Origin: Stomoxys calcitrans
Lineage: Eukaryota > Arthropoda > Insecta > Diptera > Muscidae
Direction of reading: 5' to 3'
DNA length: 64,000 nt
Assembly: GCF_963082655.1 (NCBI RefSeq)
Contig: NC_081555.1
Span: 17,051,437 to 17,115,436, forward strand
Part shown: positions 45,526-55,404 of the stretch, in pieces
How positions within the stretch are numbered: position 1 is the first letter of the stretch
Layout: every line of letters starts with the position of its first letter
The notes under the pieces: generated by a model
What the model saw: the letters and a program-made list of their open reading frames with translations, nothing else
Databases searched by the model: none
Told to the model about the DNA's origin: nothing
Position numbers and translations under genes: made by a program

Positions 45526-45620
45526 TTGGTGGTACTAAATCGACTGGAGGCCTAACTAAAACCACACACTCGGGTGTGGTTTCATCCCATCAACCTAGGC
45601 CTAAAGGACTGCAACAATTC
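45526..45620. other. unique junction with 9-bp hairpin
   Basis: Between two GACA arrays. AAACCACAC (45559-45567) and GTGTGGTTT (45574-45582) form a perfect stem with loop ACTCGG; AGGCCTA and TAGGCCT lie outside it. Confidence 0.6.
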
Positions 45621-47770
45621 TTAATGCAAACGGGCAGACAGCTCGACTGACAGTCAGACATACAGAGAGACATACAGACAGACGGATAGAAAGGATATAT
45701 GGACAGACAGACTGATGGACAGACAGAAGGGCAGACAGAAGGGCAGACAGAAGAGCAGACGAATCGACAGATGGACGGACGGACAGACGGACGGACCGAC
45801 AGACGGACGGACGGACCGACAGACAGACGGACGGACGGACAGATGAACATATAGACCGATCTCTCGATTTAAAGTCATGGACCTATAAAAGACACATTTA
45901 TTGTTTGATTTCACCGAAATTTGGGACAGTGAGTTCTGGTAAGCCCTTCGCCATCCAACTTCAATTTGGATCGGATCGGTCCAGGTTTAAATATAGCTGC
46001 CGATCTCTCGATTTAAGGTATTGGGCATTTTTTGTCCGATTTCGCCGATATTTGGAACAGTGAGTTGTGATAGGCCCTTCGCCATCCACTTTAATTTGGA
46101 ACAAATCGGTCCAGGTTTGGATATAGATGCCATATAGACCAGTCTCTCGGATTAAGGTCTTGGACCCATAAAAGGCGCACGTATTGTCCGATTTCGCCGA
46201 ACAGAGAGACATGCAGACAGACAGAAGGGCAGACAGAAAGGCAGACAGACAGACAGACAGACGGGCAGACAGAAGGGCAGACAGAAGGGCAGACGGACCG
46301 ACAGATGGACGGACCGACAGATGGACGGACCGACACATAGACGGACAGACAGATGGACGGACAGACAAATGAACAGACAGACAGACGTACAAACAAGACA
46401 TATGGACAGACGGGCAAACAGAAGAGCAGACGGACAGACAGACGGACGGAATGGCAGACAGAGAAAAAGGCAAAAATAGAGACAGACAGTGAAAATGGCA
46501 GAGAGACAGACGGAAAACAAGACAGACAGACGGAGAGACAAACGAACAGACAGACAGACAGGAAGACAGAAAGGCAGGCAGACAGATTGACAGACGGGCG
46601 TACAGCCAACAGACGAACGGAAAAAAAGACGGACAGACGGAAAATAAGACAGACAGACGGAGAGACAAACGGACAGACAGCCGGACAGACAGACGGGAAG
46701 ACAGAAAGGCTGGCAGACGGACAGACAGACGGACGGAATGGCAGACAGAGAAAAAGACAAAAATAGAGACAGACAGCGAAAATGGCAGACAGACAGACGG
46801 AAAAAAAGACAAACAGACAGAGAGATAAACGGACAGACAGACAGGAAGACAGAAAGGCAGGCAGACGGACAGACAGACCGACAGAAGCACAGATAGACAA
46901 AATGACGAACGGAGAAAAAGACGAACAGACGGAAAATAAGACAGACAGACGGAGAGACAAACGGACAGACAGTCGGACAGACAGACGGGTAGACAGTCAG
47001 ACAGACAGTCGGACAGACAGACGGGAAGACAGAAAGGCAGACAGACGGACATACAGACGGACGGAATGGCAGACAGAGAAAAAGACAAAAATAGAGACAG
47101 ACAGCGAAAATGGCAGACAGACAGACGCAGAGACAAACGGACAGACAGTCAGGAAGACAAAAAGGCAGGCATACGGACAGACATACGGGCGTACAGCCAG
47201 ACGGACAGACAGGCCGACAGAAGGACAGATAGACAAAATGACGAACGGAAAAAAAGACGGACAGACGGAAAATAGGACAGACAGACGGAGAGACAAACGG
47301 ACAGACAGACGGACAGACAGACGGGAAGACAGAAAGGCAGGCAGATGGACAGACAGACGGGCAGACATACGGATAGACAGACGGGCAGACAGCCAGACGG
47401 ACAGATAGACAAAATGACAGACAGACAGACGGAAAAAAAGAAAGGCAGGCAGACGGACAGACAGACAAACCGTAAGACAGACGGGCAGACAAAAGGGCAG
47501 ACAGCCAGACCAACTGAAGGACAGATAGACATTCATGGGCAGACAGACAGACAAGCAAAAAGACATACAGCCAGACAAGAGTCAGAAGGACGGACAGACA
47601 GACAAAAAGACAGAGGGACGGACAGACAGACGAATAAACAAACGGACCGACAGAAAACCAGACGTACCAGCATACAGACAGACGAACCGGCATACACACA
47701 GACTTGAAGACAGAGGGAAGAACAGACATACATACACACAAACGGAGCCTCAAACAGACACACAGACAGT
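45621..47770. repeat. GACA/GACG array with embedded mini-me-like units
   Basis: CAGACAGACGG-type repeats. At 45845-46200 the array is interrupted by three ordinary mini-me-like units (TCTCGATTTAAGGTATTGGG; AAATTTGGGACAGTGAGTT), after which GACA resumes. Higher-order markers AAAATAGAGACAGACAG occur at about 46468, 46760 and 47087. The largest open frame, over 500 codons, has only Leu/Ser/Val/Cys/Arg/Pro periodicity. Confidence 0.88.
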
Positions 47771-48314
47771 TATTCTAAACTGTTTTACACTTTTTTTACA
47801 ATCCCTTTATCATTTGACTTGCTTCATTGCAAACCTCATAGCCACATAGTCTGCAATTTAACTTTGTAAGCTTAAGCTCACCAAGTAATTATCGACACTT
47901 ATATTTTAATTTGCCCTGGAATTCCAGAACAATTTAACTTGGTTTGGATATCATGCTAATGAGATTAATTTTACTTAGCTAAACTGTTGTGATAACACAA
48001 TTCTGCTGACACATGAGCACGTTCGTTGAATTGTTGTGAATATGATAGGCCCAATATCTGTATGGGTATAAATGCCTTGTAAATAATACTTGCATGTACT
48101 TTGGTTTGCTTGATTGTGATGTCATACCAAACAAAAAAAAAACACAAAAACAACAAACAAAACATAACATGACAACATACAAGAGTTGTAAATCAATTAA
48201 GTGTGATAATACACTCGAGAAAAGAAATCATTCATAAAAAATTTATCCCTTTATGAGAACAAAAGTTTGTGATGATCTATGAAGAGACTCATAACAATGC
48301 TGCTAGCGCCTAAC
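47771..48314. other. low-repeat island
   Basis: Moderately AT-rich DNA with no recognised repeat. No exon with recognisable homology apart from the candidate just to its right. Confidence 0.35.
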
Positions 48315-48481
48315 CTTTTAGATCACTCCAACTAGAAATTCTATTATACCTCCATCGTTGGATGTTAAGGTCTTGCACTGCGGACAGGCTGACCTTAATC
48401 GAATCAGGAAGTGATTGGGTGGCTTTGGGTTCACTCAAAGGTGCGTCTGACTCTTCTCTTTCTTGGCGCAGCAAACAAATG
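48315..48481 (-). other. possible upstream sev exon (weak candidate)
   Basis: A 167-bp open stretch between acceptor-like TTACTTTCAG and donor-like AAAAG|GTTAGG in a low-repeat island. It reads ICLLRQEREESDAPLSEPKA, then TQSLPDSIKVSLSAVQDLNI, then QRWRYN. Spacing from SIC to the tryptophan and a shared S.EP/L.S.V pattern loosely resemble the segment after the signal anchor of Drosophila Sev. Against it: the phase (2 in, 1 out) does not join directly to exon A. Also, 30 bp at 48453-48482 match a repeat end at 57967-57996 with four differences. It may be non-coding. Confidence 0.22.
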
Positions 48482-48485
48482 CTGA

Positions 48486-50700
48486 AAGTAACAAGTAAGA
48501 GCGTGCTAAGTTCGGCCGGGCCGAATCCTATATACCCTCCACCATGGATCGCATCTGTCGAGTTCTTTGCGCAGTATCTCTTTTTAGGCAAACAAAGAAT
48601 AATGAATATGGGCGGAGGAGGAGGTGGTCCAATTCGGGGCTCAAGAAGCAACATCGGGAGATCGGTTTATATGGGAGCTGGGTCAAGCTATAGATCGATT
48701 CATACCATATTGCACACTTATGTTGTAGGCCATGGAAGAAGCCGTTGTACAAAATCTGTGCCAAATCGGATAGGAATTGCGACTTATAAAAGCTCAAAAA
48801 GTCAAGACCCAAGATCGGTTTATATAGCAGCTATATCAGGTTATGGACCGATTTAAACCATACTTGGCACAGTTGTTGGATATCATAACAAAACACGTCG
48901 TGCGAAATTTCAGTCAAATCGGATGAGAATTGCGCCCTCTAGAGGCTCAAGAAGTCAAGACCCAAGATCGGTTTATATGACAGCCATGTCAGGTTATGGA
49001 CCGATTTAAACCATACTCGGCACAGTTGTTGGATATCATAACAAAACACGTCGTGCAAAATTTTATTCCAATCGGATAAGAATTGCGCACTCTAGAGGCT
49101 CAAGAAGTCAAGACTCAAGATCGGTTTATATGGCAGCTATATCAGGTTATAGACCGATTTGAACCATACTTCGCACAGTTGTTGAAAGTGATATCAAAAC
49201 ACTATGTGCAAAATCTCAGTCAAATCGGATGAGAATTGCGCCCTCTAGAGGCTCAAGAAGTCAAGACCCAAGATCGGTTTATATGGCAGCTATATCAGGT
49301 TATGGACCGATTAGAAGCATACTCGGCACAGTTGTTGGATATCATAACAAAACACGCCGTGCAAAATTTCATCCCAATCGGATAAGAATTGCGCACTGTA
49401 GAGGCTCAAGAAGTCAAGACCCAAGATCGGTTTATAAGGCAGCTATATCAGGTTATAGACCGATTTAAACCATACTTCGCACAGTTGTTGGAAGTGATAT
49501 CAAAACACTATGTGCAAAATCTCAGTCAAATCGGATGAGAATTGCGCCCTCTAGAGGCTCAAGAAGTCAAGACCCAAGATCGGTTTATATGGCAGCTATA
49601 TCAGGTTATAGACCGATTTGAACCATACTTCGCACAGTTGTTGGAAGTGATATCAAAACACTATGTGCAAAGTCTCAGTCAAATCGGATGAGAATTGCGC
49701 CCTCTAGAGGCTCAAGAAGTCAAGACCCAAGATCGGTTTATATGGCAGCTATATCAGGTTATAGACCGATTTGAACCATACTTCGCACAGTTGTTGGAAG
49801 TGATATCAAAACACTATGTGCAAAATTTTATTCCAATCGGATAAGAATTGCGCACTCTAGAGGCTCAAGAAGTCAAGACTCAAGATCGGTTTATATGGCA
49901 GCTATATCAGGTTATAGACCGATTTGAACCATACTTCGCACAGTTGTTGGAAGTGATATCAAAACACTATGTGCAAAATCTCAGTCAAATCGGATGAGAA
50001 TTGCGCCCTCTAGAGGCTCAAGAAGTCAAGACCCAAGATCGGTTTATATGGCAGCTATATCAGGTTATGGACCGATTAGAAGCATACTCGGCACAGTTGT
50101 TGGATATCATAACAAAACACGCCGTGCAAAATTTCATCCCAATCGGATAAGAATTGCGCACTGTAGAGGCTCAAGAAGTCAAGACCCAAGATCGGTTTAT
50201 AAGGCAGCTATATCAGGTTATGGACCGATTTGAACCATACTCGGCACAGTTATTGGAAGTGATATCAAAACACTATGTGCAAAATTTCATTCCAATCGGA
50301 TAAGAATTGCACACTCTAGAGGCTCAAGAAGTCAAGACCCAAGATCGGTTTATATGGCAGCTATATCAAAACATGGACCGATATGGCCCATTTACAATAC
50401 CAACCTATCTACACTAATAAGAAGTATTTGTGCAAAATTTCAAGCGGCTAGCTTTACTCCTTCGGAAGTTAGCGTGCTTTCGACAGACAAACGGACGGAC
50501 GGACAGACGGACGGACAGACGGACGGACAGACGGACGGATAGACGGACGGACAGACGGTCGGACATGGCTAGATCGACATAAAATGTCGCGACGATCAAG
50601 AATATATATACTTTATGGGATCTCAGACGAATATTTCGAGTAGTTACAAACAGAATGACGAAATTAGTATACCCCCCATCCTATGGTGGAGGGTATAATA
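48486..50700 (+). repeat. mini-me-like element with ~153-bp units and 765-bp duplication
   Basis: Starts AACAAGTAAGAGCGTGCTAA and GTTCGGCCGGGCCGAATCC. About 11 units follow, then (GACG)n at 50490-50565, core GGCTAGATCGACATAAAATG, ATATATATACTTTATGGGAT and GGTGGAGGGTATAATA. The segment starting at 49229 recurs at 49994 almost unchanged, 765 bp (five units) apart. Confidence 0.85.
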
Positions 50701-51100
50701 ATAGCCTGTATCCTACACCAATTCTATGGTAAAGGGTACTTGGCCATTTGTCTACAGCGCTAAGAAAGGGAACAGGCAGGCACGCCCTTAGGTATACCCA
50801 TAATCTCAAAATCAGGGATTCGGAGTGGGGCATGGCTTGAGCGTGATGGGGGGCAGAGTGGCCGTAGCGGGATTGAGATTGCAAGCCAATCTGCCCGACA
50901 TAGAACAATTTTCGTTCCCTCTATAGTAAATACTGGACCTCTCCGCTTTAGCTCCGACCCCGCTCCGGCCGCGCCCCAAATCCCTGCTCAAAATTACTGA
51001 GTATCCCTCCCCTGTCTAAGACCTCAACTCCTACCGATTGAGATACGACAGAGTAAATGGTTGAACTGAAATAAATGGTTAGGCTTCAATAACACTGATT
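50701..51100. other. unassigned segment before the SINE composite array
   Basis: GC-richer stretch (CCGACCCCGCTCCGGCCGCG near 50955) with a palindromic AATTACTGAG piece shared with the array on its right. No gene recognised. Confidence 0.3.
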
Positions 51101-51960
51101 AATATACCGACAGTCTCAAAATAAAGTCCAAGTTCAATTTGGGCGATTTCTTCAGTCTGTCTGTCTGTCCGTCCATTGATTATTTATTTAAGACAAAATA
51201 CAGGTGGCATTCAAGGCCACCGTAGCGCAGAGGTTAGCATGTTCGCCAATGATGCTGAACGCCTGGGTTCGAATCCTGGCGAGACCATGAGAAAAAAAAA
51301 TTTCAACGGTGGTTTCCCCTCCAAATCCCGGCTGCGCTCCAAATCCCTGCTCAAAATTACTGAGCAGGGATTCGATTTTGGCGTATCCCTCCCCTGTCTA
51401 AGACCTCAACTCCTACCGATTGAGATACGACAGAGTAAATGGTTGAACTGGAATAAATGGTTAGGCTTCAATAACACTGATTAATATACCGATAGTCTAA
51501 AAATAAAGCCAAGTTCAATTTGGGCCATTTCTTCAGTCTGTCTGTCTGTCCGTCCATTGATTATTTAAGACAAAATACAGGTGGCATTCAAGGCCACCGT
51601 AGCGCAGAGGTTAGCATGTCCGCCTATGATGCTGAACGCCTGGGTTCGAATCCTGGCGAGAGCATCAGAAAAAAAATGTCAACGGTGGTTTTCCCCTCCA
51701 AATCCCGGCTGCGCTCCAAATCCCTGCTCAAAATTACTGAGCAGGGATTCGATTTTGGCGTATCCCTCCCCTGTCTAAGACCTCAACTTCTACCGATTAA
51801 GGTACAACAGAGTAAATGGTTGAACTGAAATAAATGGTTAGGCTTCAATAACACTGATTAATATACCGATAGTCTCAAAAAAAAGTCCAAGTTCAATTTG
51901 GGCGATTTCTTCAATCTGTCTGTTTGTCCGTCCATTGATTATTTTAGACAAAATACAGGT
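51101..51960 (+). repeat. tandem composite array (~378 bp) containing SINE heads
   Basis: Units each hold GTCTGTCTGTCCGTCCATTG, ACAAAATACAGGTGGCATTC and the tRNA-like head GGCCACCGTAGCGCAGAGGT to GGTTCGAATCCTGGCGAGA. A perfect hairpin AATCCCTGCTCA..TGAGCAGGGATT and AATGGTTAGGCTTCAATAAC follow. The marker GGCATTCAAGG/GGCATTTAGG starts at 51204, 51581 and 51961. The last head continues into a complete SINE body. Confidence 0.8.
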
Positions 51961-51969
51961 GGCATTTAG

Positions 51970-52245
51970 GGCCACCGTAGCGCAGAGGTTAGCATGTCCG
52001 CCTATGATGCTGAACGCCTGGGTTCGAATCCTGGCGAGAGCATCAGAAAAAAAATGTCAACGGTGGTTTTCCCGTCCTAATGCTGGCTACATTTGTGAGG
52101 TACTATGCCATGTGAAACTTCTCTCCAAAGAGGTGTGGCACCGCGGCACGCCGTTCAGACTCGGCTATAAATAGGAGGCCCTCTTATCACTGAGCTTAAA
52201 AACTTGAATCGGACTGCACTCATTGATAGGTGAGAAGTTTGTGGT
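51970..52245 (+). mobile_element. tRNA-derived SINE, fullest copy
   Basis: GGCCACCGTAGCGCAGAGGT with TAGCATG (A box), GGGTTCGAATCC (B box), A-rich linker, GGTGGTTTTCCCGTCCTAAT, GAGGTACTATGCCATGTGAA and the tail CGGACTGCACTCATTGATAG. Pol III promoter elements appear intact. Confidence 0.85.
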
Positions 52246-53357
52246 ATGTTCATGGGCACAATTTGCAATTTTTACAGATGCCATTCGTTGTTCAAGTATG
52301 ACGATATTTTGCATATTTCACTCTTTTGATGATAACATTTTTTTTTTAATTTTTTTTCTTGGCTGTATTTCCATAGTATAGATGGCCACAAATTCTTGCC
52401 TTACTTAATGTATGTGTGTCACAAGACAAACTATTTAAAAATGAGAAGAAAAAAACTCTCTTCTCGAGTGACAAGGTAATTGACATAGAACAGCAACTAT
52501 CCCGTCAGCACCAAACAAACGAACGTTGGTGGAGTAACAGAGTCATACTAGAAATAACCCAGCAAACATTTGGTTAAGCAAAAACTTAAAAATATTAGCA
52601 AAGGAGAAGAAAAGGAAGAAACAAATATGGAGAAATGGGTATCCACCCAGTAAATACGCTATAAATTCCCATATGTTGGGAATTTGCGATAAATTCCCCA
52701 TATTCCCCCATATGGGTTTGAGAATTTATAGGGTATATGGCCATCTCTTCAAATATGAAAGTCTAAATGAGTTTGTTGTCGAAGTGCTACTGTAACCGTA
52801 GCCAGTCTAACCTAACCTAGATCAATATTTCTGGATGTTTTTGAAATAACCAAGGCTGCATAGCCCACCACCACCTATGGTGTAGTTGTTTGTTTAGTTT
52901 TTCTCCAACTGTCTTCCTACTCATCAAACTTTCATAAGCTTTTTTTTGTTTTTTTTTTCGAAATTTTTGGCAAAATGTTTGCTGGGTTGTTACCATTTAA
53001 CCGTACTGCTTCTAATTGATTTTGATGTTCATGCAATAATTGCTATGTGGGCATTTGAGCATTTAATAAAACATTACACAGTTGTGGAATAAAATGCCAC
53101 AAAATAATGCCACACTCACATACGGAAACCCAACTCTCATTGAAAGCCATTTAAAAATGTTTGCTTCAAATGTCGCACGTAACGAATATGGTCAATTAAC
53201 CTAATGAAGAATAGAATGACAAAAAAAAAAACAATAAATAGGGTAAATATTTAATACTAAGCACTTTGGTTTGAAATTGTATCGTTAGATTAAAAAGGCG
53301 AGTAAAAGCGCCTTTTGTTAGGCCTTGCTGAACTTTTGATTCCCATCAACAGGAATA
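52246..53357. other. low-repeat island, ~1.1 kb
   Basis: AT-rich sequence with a short palindromic repeat (AAATTCCCATATGTTGGGAA near 52660). No open frame, splice-flanked or otherwise, resembles a known protein. Confidence 0.35.
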
Positions 53358-53359
53358 TA

Positions 53360-53593
53360 TTGGGTTGCCCAAAAAGTAATTGCGGATTTTTTAAAAGAAA
53401 GTAAATGCATTTTTAATAAAACTAAGAATGAACTTTAATCAAATATACTTTTTTTACACTTTTTTTCTAAAGCAAGCTAAAAGTAACAGCTGATAGCTGA
53501 CAGAAGAAAGAATGCAATTACAGAGTCAGAAGCTGTGAAAAAATTTGTCAACGCCGACTATATGAAATATCCGCTACTTTTTGGGCAACCCAA
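53360..53593. mobile_element. mariner-type MITE, copy 6
   Basis: 234 bp flanked by TA, same orientation as copy 1. The right TIR has lost a few bases (TATCCGCTACTTTTTGGGCA). Confidence 0.9.
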
Positions 53594-53763
53594 TATTTGG
53601 CTATTATGGGCTTAAGACCCTTGATTGGGAAATTGGTCCATACATATGTCACCTCTCTCCGAATGTGGTCTGATCTTGACCACCATCTTGACGGCAAGGA
53701 TATCGACCTTAATCAACAGACCCTAAATCCGCACACCGGTAAAAAGGCGGGCTATATCAAGAT

Positions 53764-55133
53764 ATCTTCTATTATATAAAAATGGAATTGTTGCTCTTTG
53801 TTTGTTTGTTTGTCTGTTCCGTATAGTCGGAGGCTAACAGCTGAACCGGTTTTCATGAAATTTTTACAGGGTACTAAATTTTTTGATATCCCAAGGGGAG
53901 GCGGACCCTCCCCCTTACCCCAATTTTCAAAAACGCCAGATCTCGGAGATGCGTGCACCGATTTAAGCGAAATTTTGTACGCCATCTCATGGTATCCCAA
54001 AAACACGAAATTGTTTTAAAATTTTGGGGTCAACTATCCGGGGGGACGCCCCATCTCAAAACCCACCCGAACGGACAAATTTACCAACTGGGACAATATG
54101 GGTATCAAATGAAAGATATTTAAGAGTAGAGTATGAACTTGGCATAAAAATTTCACCCTTAGCGTCGGGGGGTCCCCCACCCCAAAAACACCTCCCAACA
54201 GGACACTTTTATCGCTTTTGGGCAATATGGGTATTAAATGATAGCTTTTTGAAAGTAGAGTAAAAAGTTGATATAAATATGTATTCCATCTTTCAAAACC
54301 CCTCAACAGAACATATTTGCCGATTAGGACAATATGGATATTAAATGAAAGGTATTTAATAGTATAATAAAAATCTGATATGAAAATGTATTCCTTGATG
54401 TCTGGGGGTGCATTTTTTATCCACTTTTGAGGCGAAGTGTTTGGGGGTCGTCTCACCCCACTAACTCCCCTAAACCAATTGCAATTGCGGCTCAAATAAA
54501 ACGAATTTAACAGTAGTGCACGATACTGATAGAGTTTCAGGACTAAGTGCGTGGGTAAGGGGCTTAAATCTGATATCTGTTTTATGACCAAGTGTTTCAG
54601 GGACGACTCATCTCATAAACCCTCGATCTGAACCACACATATATACCGACTATACCAATATGTAGCTCAAATGTGGTTTTGGGAAGTAGAGTATGAATCT
54701 GATAAACACTTTCGGGGCAAAGGGTTTTTCTATTCCAATCCACCACCAAAACCAAAAGAAAGAAATGTGAACATCAAAACTTTAATTAGCGTACCCTCCC
54801 CTTACCCCTGGATGGGGCGATTAACATTAAATTTAGTTTGTTTATAATAACTCGAAATCAGAAATTCGGTATACTTATTTAGGATGGGATGTCTAGGGCG
54901 GCCAAATGGAAATATAGACCAATAATGACAGTATTAGGCTCAAATGAAAGGGGGTCCACCTCACCCCCAACAACACCGCCGTAATTTGGGAGTAGAGCAC
55001 CACATTGGGGAGAAATATCTGAAAGGTCGTACCAGCGCCCCAAACAGGACTTTTTGCTGGCCGTGCCAATAAAGGGCTCAGATAAAATAAGAGAATAAAA
55101 TAAGGCGCAGCGGAGCGGGCCCTGTCCTGCTAG
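53764..55133 (+). mobile_element. Helitron-like element with both plausible termini
   Basis: Starts TCTTCTATTATATAAAAATG preceded by A. Ends GGCGCAGCGGAGCGGGCCCT..CTGCTAG followed by T. A^TC...CTAG^T is the Helitron insertion signature. About 1370 bp, non-coding. The interior has GGACCCTCCCCCTTACCCC and repeated TATCAAATGAAAGATATTT units. It would depend on Rep/helicase supplied elsewhere. Confidence 0.6.
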
Positions 55134-55174
55134 TATACCAATAAAGCCGAGTTCTTCAGTTTTAAACATGGAAA

Positions 55175-55400
55175 AGCAGTCAGAGCAACAGACGAATGGA
55201 CATACGGAAAGACGGACAGACAGTCAGACGGAAAGACAGACAGTGGCTCAGAGAGACGGACGGACAGACATACAGATGGACAGACGGATGGGAGTACAGA
55301 TGGACAGACAGATGGGCGTACAGATAGACAGACGATTAGACACACGGGCAGATGGACAAACAGACGAACAGATAGACGGACGGACGATCAGATGGACGAA
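55175..55400. repeat. GACA/GACG simple-repeat tract
   Basis: GACGGACAGACAGTCAGACG-type variants with ~28-bp sub-units (GGGAGTACAGATGGACAGAC). It sits between a Helitron-like 3' end and a mini-me-like start. Confidence 0.8.
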
Positions 55401-55404
55401 TATA

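Noticed and set aside
46152..47753. Minus-strand open frame of over 500 codons
   Set aside because: Sequence is only Leu/Ser/Val/Cys/Arg/Pro periodicity from GACA/GACG repeats; no domain, and equally long frames exist on the other strand.
43660..47770. CRISPR-like direct repeats
   Set aside because: Eukaryotic simple-repeat DNA without regular repeat-spacer alternation or cas genes.
51213..52040. tRNA genes
   Set aside because: A and B boxes are present but the acceptor stem does not pair and the sequence continues into a SINE body; also seen truncated at 40862. SINE heads, not tRNAs.
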